From contig JBEBHP010000005.1 of the NCBI GenBank assembly GCA_040080835.1, positions 124,001 through 188,000 of the forward strand: DNA of 64,000 nt. Reading direction: 5' to 3'. How positions within the stretch are numbered: the first letter of the stretch is position 1; each line of letters begins with the position of its first letter. A program made the translations under genes and the position numbers. Origin of the DNA: SZUA-430 sp040080835 (GTDB taxonomy: Bacteria; Pseudomonadota; Alphaproteobacteria; Micropepsales; Micropepsaceae). Shown here piece after piece: positions 1 to 8,149 of the stretch. The notes beneath the pieces were generated by a model. It did no database searches and was not told where the DNA came from. It saw only the letters and a program-made list of their open reading frames with translations.

Positions 1-575
1 CCTACGCCTGAAATCACGATATCGACCTTGCCTGCGGTATCGTTCCAGATCTCTTCGGCGGTTGTCTTGACGTGGATCGCGGGGTTCGCCGGGTTCTCAA
101 ACTGCTGGGGAATGACAGAGTTTGGAATTTCCCTTGCGAGGTCCTGGGCTCTTGCGACGGCACCTCGCATGCCCTGGGCAGCCGGAGTGAGTTCGAGCCT
201 TGCGCCCAGAAGCAAAAGCATTTTCCTGCGCTCAATCGACATCGATTCCGGCATGACCAGGATCAGCGGATAGCCTTTGGCTGCGGCAACGAAGGCGAGC
301 GCAATGCCGGTGTTACCCGACGTCGGTTCAATGAGCGTCGTGCCCGGCTTTATCTTGCCGTGGGCTTCGAGATCCTCGATCATGGACACACCAATGCGGT
401 CCTTGACGCTTGAGAGCGGATTGAAGAATTCGAGCTTCAGCAGAATGTCGGCGCGAGCGCCAGCATCCTTCGCGATCTTGTGGGCACGCACCAGCGGCGT
501 GTTGCCCACCGTCTCGGTGATTGAATCATAGACGCGGCCACGGCCGGGCTTTTCAGTCTGGGAGGCGTTACTCAT
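1..575 (-). CDS. cysK: Cysteine synthase (O-acetylserine sulfhydrylase), 3' end outside window
   Basis: PLP-dependent enzyme that makes cysteine from O-acetylserine and sulfide. Only the N-terminal ~191 residues are in the window; the gene runs off the left edge. The reading starts MSNASQTEKPGRGRVYDSI and contains TVGNTPLV, the PLP-lysine segment NPLSSVKDRIG and the substrate/phosphate loop EPTSGNTGIALAF, all standard for the CysK/CysM family. The ATG at 573-575 is preceded by a purine-rich ACTCACCC-type leader without a strong Shine-Dalgarno. It lies 15 bp downstream of an Rrf2-family regulator gene on the same strand, the last visible member of a coaBC-dut-rrf2-cysK run. CysK cannot be told from CysM with certainty on this fragment. 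Confidence 0.93.
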   Translation of the reverse strand, partial: MSNASQTEKPGRGRVYDSITETVGNTPLVRAHKIAKDAGARADILLKLEFFNPLSSVKDRIGVSMIEDLEAHGKIKPGTTLIEPTSGNTGIALAFVAAAKGYPLILVMPESMSIERRKMLLLLGARLELTPAAQGMRGAVARAQDLAREIPNSVIPQQFENPANPAIHVKTTAEEIWNDTAGKVDIVISGV

Positions 576-590
576 AGGGTGAGTCCTTGG

Positions 591-1043
591 TTAGATCGCA
601 AAATCGGCGCGCGTTTCCGCCGGGTCTGCCAGCCCGGTTTCCTCGGCCCGGCGACACAGGTCATCAATGGATATTGCGTCGAGCTGTTTCAACAGGTTTG
701 TGTGAATTTCCTCAACTGCCGGCCTGACTACGTGTTCGCCGATCGGGGAGGCGCCGCTCAATGGGGGCTCGTCTGCGGCTTCGAGTTCGGCAACGATGCG
801 CACGACTTCGCCGGCGGTAATTCTTCGCCTCTCCTTGGCGAGTCGATAGCCTCCGCGAGGTCCGCGCACGCCCTTCAGCACACCTTGCCGGACGAGCGCC
901 TGCATGACCTGTTCCAGGTAGCGATCAGGCACGCCCTGGCGCCGCATGATCTCTTTCGACTGAACGGGTTCGGGCCTCGAGTTGCATGCAATGTCGACCA
1001 CTGCCTCAAGCGCCAATATGGCTTTGCGTGACAATCGGAGCAT
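591..1043 (-). CDS. Rrf2-family transcriptional regulator
   Basis: Winged-helix regulator of 150 aa. The chosen ATG (1041-1043) gives the classic Rrf2 start MLRLSRKAILALEAVVDIA; a longer reading to 1181 only overlaps dut. The helix-turn-helix region is residues ~25-65 (EIMRRQGVPDRYLEQVMQAL, then VRGPRGGYRLAKERRRITAGEV), with the GPRGGY wing typical of the family. The three clustered cysteines that bind Fe-S in IscR/NsrR are absent: only two cysteines are seen, in ACNS near the N-terminus and LCRR near the C-terminus. That is more like CymR-type members. Four bases separate it from dut upstream and 15 bp from cysK downstream, so control of cysteine synthesis is a reasonable inference, not proven. 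Confidence 0.85.
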   Translation of the reverse strand: MLRLSRKAILALEAVVDIACNSRPEPVQSKEIMRRQGVPDRYLEQVMQALVRQGVLKGVRGPRGGYRLAKERRRITAGEVVRIVAELEAADEPPLSGASPIGEHVVRPAVEEIHTNLLKQLDAISIDDLCRRAEETGLADPAETRADFAI

Positions 1044-1047
1044 TTGA

Positions 1048-1515
1048 TCAATCCTTTTCCGTATTGCTTGTGCCGGTGGAACCGAAGCCACCGGAACCGC
1101 GCGCTGAAGAAGACAATTCCCGAACCCGTTCAAACACGGCGGAGGTGACAGGCGCGATGATGAGTTGCGCGATCCGGTCATTGCGCCCGATCCGGAATGC
1201 CTGCTTTCCGTGGTTGATGAGGATGATCTTCACCTCGCCACGATAGTCTGCGTCAATGGTGCCGGGCGCGTTCAGCACGGTGACGCCGTGTTTCAGCGCG
1301 AGACCTGATCTGGGCCGCACCTGGCCCTCAAAGCCTTCCGGGATCGCCAGTGCGAAGCCTGTTGCGACGGCGAGAACTGCGCCGGGCTCGAGCGTCACAT
1401 CTTCTGCAGACGCGATATCGTATCCCGCCGAGTTCGCAGTCGCGCGTGATGGTGGCTTCAAGCCTTCGCCGTTGGACAGGAACTGGAATGGAACGATGAT
1501 ATCGGCCGACGTCAT
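1048..1515 (-). CDS. dut: dUTP diphosphatase
   Basis: Trimeric dUTPase, 155 aa, hydrolysing dUTP to dUMP and pyrophosphate, keeping uracil out of DNA and supplying thymidylate synthesis. All five family motifs are visible: AGYDIASAEDV (motif 1), PRSGLALKHG (motif 2), NAPGTIDADYRGE with the catalytic Asp and sugar-binding Tyr (motif 3), RNDRIAQLII (motif 4) and the C-terminal glycine-rich RGSGGFGSTG (motif 5). Length matches bacterial Dut. Its ATG overlaps the coaBC stop by 4 bp, indicating translational coupling; the coaBC-dut pairing is common in bacteria. Confidence 0.97.
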   Translation of the reverse strand: MTSADIIVPFQFLSNGEGLKPPSRATANSAGYDIASAEDVTLEPGAVLAVATGFALAIPEGFEGQVRPRSGLALKHGVTVLNAPGTIDADYRGEVKIILINHGKQAFRIGRNDRIAQLIIAPVTSAVFERVRELSSSARGSGGFGSTGTSNTEKD

Positions 1516-2738
1516 TTTGCTTTCGATCCCAAGTGCTGTGCGACCTTGCGTACCAGCCGATCGGCCACTTCCTGCTTGGTCAGTTTCGGCCAGGCTTCAT
1601 TGCCGCCCTTTGTAATGATGTGGACCGTGTTTTCGTCGCCACCCATCACGCCACGTTCAGGGGACACATCATTTGCCACGATCCAGTCACAGGCCTTCTT
1701 CTTGCGCTTGGCTTGCGCGTGTGCGATCACGTTTTCGGTTTCGGCGGCAAAGCCGATCACAAGTTCAGGGCGGTTTGCCGGGTGATTGGCAATCGTGCGC
1801 AAGATGTCCGGATTCTCAACCAGGCTGAGGTCAGGCAAGTTGCCGGCATCCTTCTTGATCTTTTGTGCCGAGCTTTTGCTTACACGCCAGTCAGCGACGG
1901 CAGCAGTGAACACGGCAACGTCGACCGGCAGAGCCTTTTCGCAGGCGGCCAACATTTCCTGTGCCGATTCAATGCGGATTGTTTTCACGCCAAGCGGTGA
2001 CTGAAGACTGGTCGGTCCTGTTACCAATGTCGTCTCTGCGCCAAGGCGGGCCAACGCCGTCGCAATTGCATAGCCCTGCTTGCCCGACGATCTGTTCGAG
2101 ATGTAGCGAATGGGGTCAATGGGCTCGATCGTAGGGCCCGCGGTGACAAGTGCACGCCTGCCGGCAAGCACAGACGTCTGACCGAATTGAGTTTCGATCG
2201 CTGCCAGGATTTCTGCAGGCTCTGCCATGCGTCCCGGACCAAACTCGCCGCATGCCATGTCGCCTTCGTTTGGCCCAGCAATGCGTACGCCATCAGCACG
2301 AACCTGTGCAATGTTGCGCTGCGTTGCCGCATTCAACCACATTCGCACATTCATTGCGGGTGCAACCAGAACAGGCTTGTCGGTTGCCAGCAGAGCTGTT
2401 GAAGCCAGATCGTCTGCGCGACCATGTGCAATCTTTGCGATCAAGTCGGCGGTTGCCGGAGCGACCACGAGCAAGTCAGCATCGCGAGACAGTTGAATGT
2501 GTCCCATGTCCGCTTCATCAGTCAGGCTGAACAGGTCCTGATAGACCTTGTCTCCGGAGAGACCCGACACGGAAAGGGGTGTGACGAACTGGCTGCCCGC
2601 AGAGCTGAGTATGCAGCGGACGTTCGCGGCCTTCTGCCTTAGCAGGCGAATGAGTTCCAGGCTTTTGTAAGCGGCAATGCCGCCACCAATGATGAGGAGA
2701 ATTCGCTTGCCGCTGAGCAAGGGCGCACCCTTTTTCAC
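1512..2738 (-). CDS. coaBC: Bifunctional phosphopantothenoylcysteine decarboxylase / phosphopantothenate-cysteine ligase
   Basis: Two consecutive steps of coenzyme A synthesis, 408 aa. The N-terminal flavoprotein (CoaC, about residues 1-190) opens with GKRILLIIGGGIAAYKSLEL and carries APATADLIAKIAHG and the substrate-binding APAMNVRMW. The C-terminal CoaB domain begins near RALVTAGPTIEPIDPIRYIS, with NRSSGKQGYAIA and later VGFAAET and VANDVS. Length is normal for the fused enzyme. It heads the coaBC-dut-rrf2-cysK run. The ~90 bp upstream (2739-2827), separating it from ubiB, is markedly AT-rich and probably holds its promoter; no clear -35/-10 pair was chosen. Confidence 0.97.
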   Translation of the reverse strand: MKKGAPLLSGKRILLIIGGGIAAYKSLELIRLLRQKAANVRCILSSAGSQFVTPLSVSGLSGDKVYQDLFSLTDEADMGHIQLSRDADLLVVAPATADLIAKIAHGRADDLASTALLATDKPVLVAPAMNVRMWLNAATQRNIAQVRADGVRIAGPNEGDMACGEFGPGRMAEPAEILAAIETQFGQTSVLAGRRALVTAGPTIEPIDPIRYISNRSSGKQGYAIATALARLGAETTLVTGPTSLQSPLGVKTIRIESAQEMLAACEKALPVDVAVFTAAVADWRVSKSSAQKIKKDAGNLPDLSLVENPDILRTIANHPANRPELVIGFAAETENVIAHAQAKRKKKACDWIVANDVSPERGVMGGDENTVHIITKGGNEAWPKLTKQEVADRLVRKVAQHLGSKAK

Positions 2739-2827
2739 GTTGTAGCTGTCACAATAGCATTGTTATACATGAGACGATGTAAAAATATTTTGAGCACGAC
2801 TATTTTTATTTAACTATTTGAAAATAC

Positions 2828-4402
2828 TCAGAAAAAGGCGAATGCCGCGAGAACCAAAGCCGCCAAACTCAGCCAGAATGCGGCTGTTGCAACGCCGGGG
2901 GCATTGGCCTGAGCCTTGCCGATTGCTTGCGCGGAGTCGGGGTGAATGCGGATCCCGCCGGTGGTCAGCGACGCTGCAATCAGCTCTGCGTTCTTCAGCG
3001 CTGCTGGAAGAACTGACAACGCCCGCCCGAGTGCCGTCAGGCCGTCAGCTGCATCCTGCAACCTTGCTTGCGGACCAATCGAGTCGATCATCCACTTTTC
3101 GATAACCGGTCGGGCGGCGTCCCAGATCGAGTGGTCGGGGTCAAGCTGCCTGGAAACTCCCTCCACGACCACCATCGTCTTCTGCAGCATCACCAGTTGC
3201 GGCTGCATTTCCATGTCAAACAGGCGTGTCACTTCAAACAGCTGAGACAACAGGTTTGCCATCGACATGTTGCTGGCCGGGCGTCCAAATATAGGCTCTC
3301 CAATCGCACGCAAGGCCTGCGCGAAGTCCTCAACCGTGTGCCGGGGTGGAACGAAGCCGATAGCCAGGTGAACCTCGGCGACACGGCGATAGTCCCTTGC
3401 GAGAAAGCCTGCCAGCGTTTCGGCCATAAAGCGCCTGGATGTCTTGTCGAGGCGGCCCATGATGCCGAAGTCGACAACCACAATCTTTCCATTGCCATCC
3501 ACGAAAAGGTTACCGGGGTGCATGTCGGCATGGAAGAAGCCGTCACGCAACGCGTGTTTCAGAAAGGCCTGAATCAGATTCGTGGCAAGCGCTTTCAAAT
3601 CGTGCCCGCGAGCAACCAGCTCATCGCGATTGCGGAGGGATGTGCCGTCTATCCATTCTGTCGCAAGAACGCGCCTTGAGGTGAAATCCCAGTCAACAGC
3701 GGGGATGCGAATAATGGGGTCGCCTGAGATGTTTGCTGCCATCTCGGACGCAGCAGCGGCTTCAAGGCGCAAGTCCATCTCAAGTGCCACAGAACGCGCC
3801 AGCGTCTCGACAAGTGCGCGTGGCTTGAGCCGACGGGCTTCCTCGGTCAGCCTTTCCGCCTGTCGCGCAGCCCATGCAAACGCACGCAGGTCGGCCGCGA
3901 ATTCCTTTTCCACGTTGGGACGAAGGATCTTGACAGCCAGTGTGCGTCCCGCGCTTCCGTCCGGCTCGGGTTTCAAATGAACCTTGTGCACCTGAGCAAT
4001 TGATGCGGCTGCGACCGAGGGACCGATGTTGCCCAGGCGGGCACATTTTTCGGGTCCGAGTTCGTCCAGCAGTATGCGGTTCGCTTCGTCGTTGTCGAAC
4101 GGCGGCAGGCGATCCTGAAGTTCCGACAGGTCCTGCGCGATTTCAGCGCCGATGACATCGGGTCTTGTTGCCAGAAACTGTCCAGCCTTGATGTAAGAAG
4201 GGCCGAGTTTCGTCAGCGCCCTGGTCAGACGTTCGCCGGAGCGGCCCTGCGCGAGCGTGCGTGAACGGGGGAAAAGACGGGCCGCCACCAGCAGGGCGGG
4301 CGGGGTCAGCGGTTTCCACTGCGCGGGCGGCAGCACGTCATAGGCCGCCATGACGCGTGCGGCGCGGAACATCCTGCCCAACATTGAGAATGCTGCCAGC
4401 AT
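2828..4402 (-). CDS. ubiB: UbiB-family ubiquinone biosynthesis protein kinase-like protein
   Basis: Atypical kinase/ATPase of the ABC1/ADCK/UbiB family needed for ubiquinone biosynthesis, 524 aa from the ATG at 4400-4402. That start sits 2 bp after the ubiE stop, whereas a longer reading would overlap ubiE. Visible features: the KxGQ region KLGPSYIKAGQFLATRPD, the ATP-site lysine in TLAVKILRP, the catalytic-loop-like HADMHPGNLFVDGNG and the metal-binding VDFGIMG. The C-terminus ends in a hydrophobic segment (AAFWLSLAALVLAAFAFF), the usual UbiB membrane tail. The close ubiE-ubiB arrangement matches other Proteobacteria, although the COQ9/ubiJ-type partner is not here. Confidence 0.95.
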   Translation of the reverse strand: MLAAFSMLGRMFRAARVMAAYDVLPPAQWKPLTPPALLVAARLFPRSRTLAQGRSGERLTRALTKLGPSYIKAGQFLATRPDVIGAEIAQDLSELQDRLPPFDNDEANRILLDELGPEKCARLGNIGPSVAAASIAQVHKVHLKPEPDGSAGRTLAVKILRPNVEKEFAADLRAFAWAARQAERLTEEARRLKPRALVETLARSVALEMDLRLEAAAASEMAANISGDPIIRIPAVDWDFTSRRVLATEWIDGTSLRNRDELVARGHDLKALATNLIQAFLKHALRDGFFHADMHPGNLFVDGNGKIVVVDFGIMGRLDKTSRRFMAETLAGFLARDYRRVAEVHLAIGFVPPRHTVEDFAQALRAIGEPIFGRPASNMSMANLLSQLFEVTRLFDMEMQPQLVMLQKTMVVVEGVSRQLDPDHSIWDAARPVIEKWMIDSIGPQARLQDAADGLTALGRALSVLPAALKNAELIAASLTTGGIRIHPDSAQAIGKAQANAPGVATAAFWLSLAALVLAAFAFF

Positions 4403-4404
4403 TC

Positions 4405-5166
4405 CTAGGGCTTCCACGCCGAGTGGATCGTGACGATGCCTGAGGTCATTTCCTTCCACTTGACCCGGGAGAAACCTGCGCCCTTTATCATGTCACCGAA
4501 TTGTTCACGGCTGGGAAACCGCCGGATGCTTTCGACCAGATACTGGTAGGCAGCGCGGTCCTGCGTGATCGCCTGGCCGATTACCGGTATCACGTTGAAA
4601 GACCAGAAGTCGTAAAACCTGCCGAGCAGCGGGTCGTCGACCTTCGAAAATTCAAGACACAGAAAGTGTCCGTTGGGCTTCAGGACACGAAACGCTTCGT
4701 CCAGTGCCTTATCTATGTGCGTGACGTTGCGAATGCCGAAGGCGATCGTGTATGCGTCGAAGCTGTGGTCCGGGAACGGGAGCTTTTCTGCATCGCCACC
4801 GGCAAAGGATACGCGGCTGGATAGCCCGCGACCGACAGCTCGGCCCGCGCCAACGCCAACCATTTCCGAATTGATGTCACAGATTGTGGCATGTGCGGTT
4901 GCTGCCCTTGCACCCAGGCGGTCCGCAAAGCGGAAGGCAATGTCACCGGTGCCACCTGCAACGTCGAGGAGTTGCATGTCCGGTGTTGGTGACAGCCAGT
5001 CGATCAGGGCCTCCTTCCAGATCCTGTGAATGCCTGCGGACATCAAGTCGTTCATGATGTCGTAGCGCTGTGCCACGTTTGAAAACACCTGGCCAACCAG
5101 GCGCGATTTTTCCAGTTCCGGCACTTCGCGGAATCCGAAACTGGCCTTGGGTTCGCTTTCGCTCAT
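4405..5166 (-). CDS. ubiE: Ubiquinone/menaquinone C-methyltransferase
   Basis: SAM-dependent methyltransferase of 253 aa that C-methylates the benzoquinol ring in ubiquinone synthesis. Family signatures: VFSNVAQRYDIMNDLMSAG near residue 30, the SAM-binding motif I LDVAGGTGDIAFRFAD, and FRVLKPNGHFLCLEFSKV. The YDIMNDLMS signature is specific to UbiE/COQ5. It is divergent from mutM, whose start lies 57 bp away, so the two share a short promoter region. ubiB follows after 2 bp. Confidence 0.97.
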   Translation of the reverse strand: MSESEPKASFGFREVPELEKSRLVGQVFSNVAQRYDIMNDLMSAGIHRIWKEALIDWLSPTPDMQLLDVAGGTGDIAFRFADRLGARAATAHATICDINSEMVGVGAGRAVGRGLSSRVSFAGGDAEKLPFPDHSFDAYTIAFGIRNVTHIDKALDEAFRVLKPNGHFLCLEFSKVDDPLLGRFYDFWSFNVIPVIGQAITQDRAAYQYLVESIRRFPSREQFGDMIKGAGFSRVKWKEMTSGIVTIHSAWKP

Positions 5167-5223
5167 AGCTGCTGTGACAATCTAGACTCTGTTTCCCGGC
5201 GGGGCCACGCTACACTGCGTCCC

Positions 5224-6075
5224 ATGCCGGAATTGCCCGAAGTTGAAACTGTACGCCAGGGTCTCTTACCTGTGTTTGAAGGCCGCAGGTTCAAACGCGT
5301 TATTGCGCGCCGTCGCGACTTGCGGTTTCCGCTACCCGAGAAGTTTGCTGAACGGTTAACGGGGCGCAGCGTCAAAAAGCTGACGCGCAGGGCGAAGTAT
5401 ATTCTGGCCCACCTCGATGATGGCGAAATCCTGATCATGCATCTGGGGATGTCCGGGCGATTTTCGATTGAAGGGTCAAATGTCAGCACGTTCAAGCATG
5501 CGACGCCCCGAAACGACAAACACGATCACATCATTTTCGAGACCGACGGAGGCGTGCGGGTGACTTTCACAGATCATCGCCGCTTTGGAATGATGGACCT
5601 GTTTCAGGCCGACAAGATTGATACGTACAAGTATCTGGCTCTACTGGGTCCTGAGCCGCTGACGGGCGCCTTCTCATCTGCAACGCTGGAAAAAGCGCTT
5701 GCGGGTAAGCGCACGCCAATAAAATCAGCACTGCTGGACCAGCGTGTTGTGGCAGGGCTCGGCAACATTTATGTCTGTGAGGCCCTTTTCCGCGCAGGAA
5801 TCTGTCCGACGCGAAACGCATCCACCATCCATGGAGATCCTTCACACAAGCTCGTGTCAGAGATAAAGGCGGTTTTGCGTGAGGCCATCAAGTCAGGTGG
5901 CTCAACATTGCGCGACTACAAAAAGACGAGTGGAGAGCTTGGCTATTTCCAGACAAAATTCCGGGTGTATGGCCGGGCAGGGGAGCCATGTCTGCGGCGA
6001 GGTTGCGGCGGTGAGGTCATTCGGGTAGTCCAATCGGGCCGGTCGACGTTCTATTGTCCCAAGTGCCAGGCCTGA
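5224..6075 (+). CDS. mutM: Formamidopyrimidine-DNA glycosylase
   Basis: Base-excision-repair glycosylase/AP lyase that removes 8-oxoguanine and formamidopyrimidines, 283 aa. The mature N-terminus is PELPEVETVRQGL with catalytic Pro2 and Glu3. The conserved LIMHLGMSGRF loop is present, as is the helix-two-turn-helix region VVAGLGNIYVCEALFRAGI. The C-terminal zinc finger is CLRRGCGG...FYCPKCQ (C-x4-C...C-x2-C). Full length for the family. It is followed closely by an enoyl-CoA hydratase gene and rpsT, an arrangement common upstream of dnaA in Alphaproteobacteria. Confidence 0.97.
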   Translation: MPELPEVETVRQGLLPVFEGRRFKRVIARRRDLRFPLPEKFAERLTGRSVKKLTRRAKYILAHLDDGEILIMHLGMSGRFSIEGSNVSTFKHATPRNDKHDHIIFETDGGVRVTFTDHRRFGMMDLFQADKIDTYKYLALLGPEPLTGAFSSATLEKALAGKRTPIKSALLDQRVVAGLGNIYVCEALFRAGICPTRNASTIHGDPSHKLVSEIKAVLREAIKSGGSTLRDYKKTSGELGYFQTKFRVYGRAGEPCLRRGCGGEVIRVVQSGRSTFYCPKCQA

Positions 6076-6134
6076 ACGCAGCATGCCGCGACAGCTGTCG
6101 GCCCAGACCAGATCAACGCAGGGAAGAATTCCGC

Positions 6135-6911
6135 ATGTCGTATGTAACCATCAAGGTTGAAAACAAAGGTGCCGTGAGTCTCATCACGCTCAACAGGCCG
6201 CAAGCCCTGAATGCTCTCAACGACCAGCTCATGAAGGAGCTGAGTTCGGCTCTCGACGTGGCGGAAAAGGATGTGTCCGTGCGCTGCATCGTCCTTACAG
6301 GTTCCGAAAAAGCGTTCGCTGCGGGAGCTGATATCAAGGAGATGCAACCCAAGACGTACATGGAGGCCTTCAGCCAAGACTTCATTACAGCGCATCACGA
6401 GCGTGTGGCGACCTGCCGAAAACCGGTCGTTGCGGCTGTGGCGGGCTTTGCGCTTGGAGGCGGCTGTGAGCTGGCGATGATGTGCGACTTCATAATTGCC
6501 GCCGAGAACGCCAAATTCGGGCAGCCAGAGATCAAACTTGGGGTGATGCCCGGAATTGGCGGAACGCAGCGACTGACGCGCTTTGTTGGAAAGTCGAAGG
6601 CGATGGAAATGTGTCTGACAGGACGTATGATGGATGCTGCAGAAGCCGAGCGATCTGGCCTTGTCAGTCGTGTTGTGCCCCTGGCTGACTTGCTGAACGA
6701 GGCGCTGAAGGCCGCAGAAACGATCGCGGACATGTCGCTGCCGATCGCCATGATGACCAAGGAGACCATTAACCGTGCCTACGAGACGACACTGTCCGAA
6801 GGGATCCGCTTTGAGAGGAGAGTTTTCCACTCAATGTTTGCCACGGCAGACCAAAAGGAAGGAATGGCCGCTTTCGTTGAAAAACGTAAGGCCAAGTTTG
6901 AGCACCGCTAG
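6135..6911 (+). CDS. Enoyl-CoA hydratase/isomerase family protein
   Basis: Crotonase-fold enzyme of 258 aa that hydrates 2-enoyl-CoA thioesters in beta-oxidation or related catabolism. The start MSYVTIKVENKGAV at 6135 is preceded by GGGAAG; upstream in-frame codons overlap mutM. The CoA/oxyanion segment is AFAAGADIKEM. Both catalytic glutamates are present, in GGGCELAMMCD and in QPEIKLGVMPG, followed by GGTQRL. This points to a true hydratase rather than an isomerase-only member. The exact substrate is not deducible. The position between mutM and rpsT is a conserved alphaproteobacterial arrangement. Confidence 0.93.
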   Translation: MSYVTIKVENKGAVSLITLNRPQALNALNDQLMKELSSALDVAEKDVSVRCIVLTGSEKAFAAGADIKEMQPKTYMEAFSQDFITAHHERVATCRKPVVAAVAGFALGGGCELAMMCDFIIAAENAKFGQPEIKLGVMPGIGGTQRLTRFVGKSKAMEMCLTGRMMDAAEAERSGLVSRVVPLADLLNEALKAAETIADMSLPIAMMTKETINRAYETTLSEGIRFERRVFHSMFATADQKEGMAAFVEKRKAKFEHR

Positions 6912-6932
6912 GGTTGCGGCAACAATTCACGG

Positions 6933-6962
6933 TTGACGCGTTCCCGCGTGGCTGTCTATAAC
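6933..6962 (+). promoter_or_regulatory. Sigma-70-type promoter of rpsT
   Basis: TTGACG at 6933-6938 and TATAAC at 6957-6962 are separated by 18 bp, close to consensus. This predicts a transcript starting near 6969 with a ~40-nt leader to the rpsT ATG at 7010. An AAAGGA Shine-Dalgarno sits within that leader. Confidence 0.7.
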
Positions 6963-7009
6963 CCGCGGCCTCTGAGCAACAGGGCAAGCGTTTCTAAAGG
7001 ATCTTCCAC

Positions 7010-7282
7010 ATGGCAAATATACGTTCAGCAGCAAAAGCGGCCCGCAAGTCCAAGCGGCGCGAGGCTGTGAACGTTGCCCGGAAGAGCCGTGTGCGCACGT
7101 TTGTCCGCGCCGTGGAAGAAGCTGTCGCTTCGGGTGACAGCAAGGCTGCCGCAGAAGCCCTTCGCGTGGCACAGCCAGAAATCGTGCGCGGCGCCAACAA
7201 GCGCGTGCTGCACAAGAAAGCGGCATCGCGCAAGATCTCGCGCCTCACGCGTCGCGTAAAGGCCTTGGCTAAAAAGGCCTGA
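7010..7282 (+). CDS. rpsT: 30S ribosomal protein S20
   Basis: Small basic 16S rRNA-binding protein of 90 aa. It opens MANIRSAAKAARKSKRREAV and ends RKISRLTRRVKALAKKA, typical S20, rich in Lys/Arg/Ala helices. The ATG at 7010 follows TCTAAAGGATCTTCCAC, a good ribosome binding site. It is monocistronic with its own promoter (6933-6962) and lies directly before the long leader region of dnaA. Confidence 0.98.
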   Translation: MANIRSAAKAARKSKRREAVNVARKSRVRTFVRAVEEAVASGDSKAAAEALRVAQPEIVRGANKRVLHKKAASRKISRLTRRVKALAKKA

Positions 7283-7405
7283 AGGCGTCGCCTCCCGCGG
7301 GTTTCCTTTTCGATTCAGTTCAGTGTTCAGTTCCGCCTTGCGTCCGCATTTCCAGTGCGCGTGAGCATGCGCTGAACAAACTTTGTGCGCGCCTGATTGT
7401 GCGGC

Positions 7406-7426
7406 GCTCGCGCGTTTTGCGCGAGC
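7406..7426. repeat. Perfect 8-bp inverted repeat after rpsT
   Basis: GCTCGCGC, a 5-nt spacer GTTTT, then GCGCGAGC. The stem is strong enough for an RNA hairpin ~125 nt past rpsT, but no T-tract follows, so it is not a canonical intrinsic terminator. It lies among the GTGCGCG-rich words of this region. Confidence 0.55.
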
Positions 7427-7734
7427 AAGACATCTGATTCACCTGCACGCTGTGCGCGTTAATTCCCGTACCAGCGAGTAGCAGGTTTCACACTGAACCG
7501 CCCTCCATCATTCCGTATACGGACTAATTGTGCATCTGCCACATTGACGATGATGTGGTGCACATCTAGATTTCTCCTGTCGGAAGAAAAGCCTTTGTTT
7601 TTCTCACTCTGGTGCGCACGTTGCGCGCATCTGGTTTTCTTCCATCAAAGTTCGTGAATCTTTTTTTATGACGAGAAGAAGTGTTTTCTTTCATGTTCGC
7701 GATTAGTTGCACTTGAATAAAAACGGCTGTTGGA

Positions 7735-7746
7735 TATGGTTAAGTC
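7735..7746. promoter_or_regulatory. CtrA-type half site upstream of dnaA
   Basis: The word TATGGTTAAGTC contains ATGGTTAA, reverse complement of TTAACCAT, the CtrA half-site word known from Caulobacter. The same 12-mer occurs at 45541-45552 upstream of gcrA. Binding is inferred, not shown. Confidence 0.35.
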
Positions 7747-8149
7747 GTCGCTTGAAACTTGGATGACGGAAGTGAAAAAAAGAAAAATTCCAGGTTGGAA
7801 GTTCGTAGTTTCAGAGGCCCGGGTATCAGCCTCTACGGATTTATAAGTCGCCTAGCCTGAGTTCAGGCAAAATCATCTAGTAAGCAGCTGGCGTTCAACA
7901 ACACGGGTGGGCCGTGAACGGAAGACGTTTGCCTGTAGTACAGTGAAGCAAGCAGTTGTGGTCATTGGCCACCGGCGTTGCGGCGTGGCCCCGGGTTCTG
8001 AGGGGTTCTCTGGTCTGGCTGCAACGGACGTTAGTAGGGGCGTTGGTGGTGTTCTGATCCGGGTGGGTCGGGGCGTCATTTTCCCGAATGAGTATCGGCG
8101 AGTTTGGTCAGGCAGGGTGTGCTGCCGGGTCGAGGAGGGGTTTCGCCTT

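Larger units (their letters stand above)
7283..8149 (+). other. Non-coding rpsT-dnaA intergenic region (dnaA leader, possible control region)
   Basis: About 870 bp without a convincing gene. It contains three exact GTGCGCG words (7355-7361, 7385-7391, 7452-7458) and near copies at 7612-7628. There is an 8-bp perfect inverted repeat (7406-7426), a weaker CCACAT/ATGTGG inverted repeat (7539-7558), and an AT-rich, A/T-tract section about 7640-7800. One CtrA-type half site lies at 7736-7743. No exact TTATCCACA DnaA box was found, so evidence for the replication origin being here is weak. An in-frame upward extension of dnaA (to 7907) has no start context. Confidence 0.6.

Noticed and set aside
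7283..8149. Replication origin in the rpsT-dnaA gap
   Set aside because: No exact TTATCCACA boxes, and GANTC sites (about four) are at chance frequency; the origin in many Alphaproteobacteria lies elsewhere.
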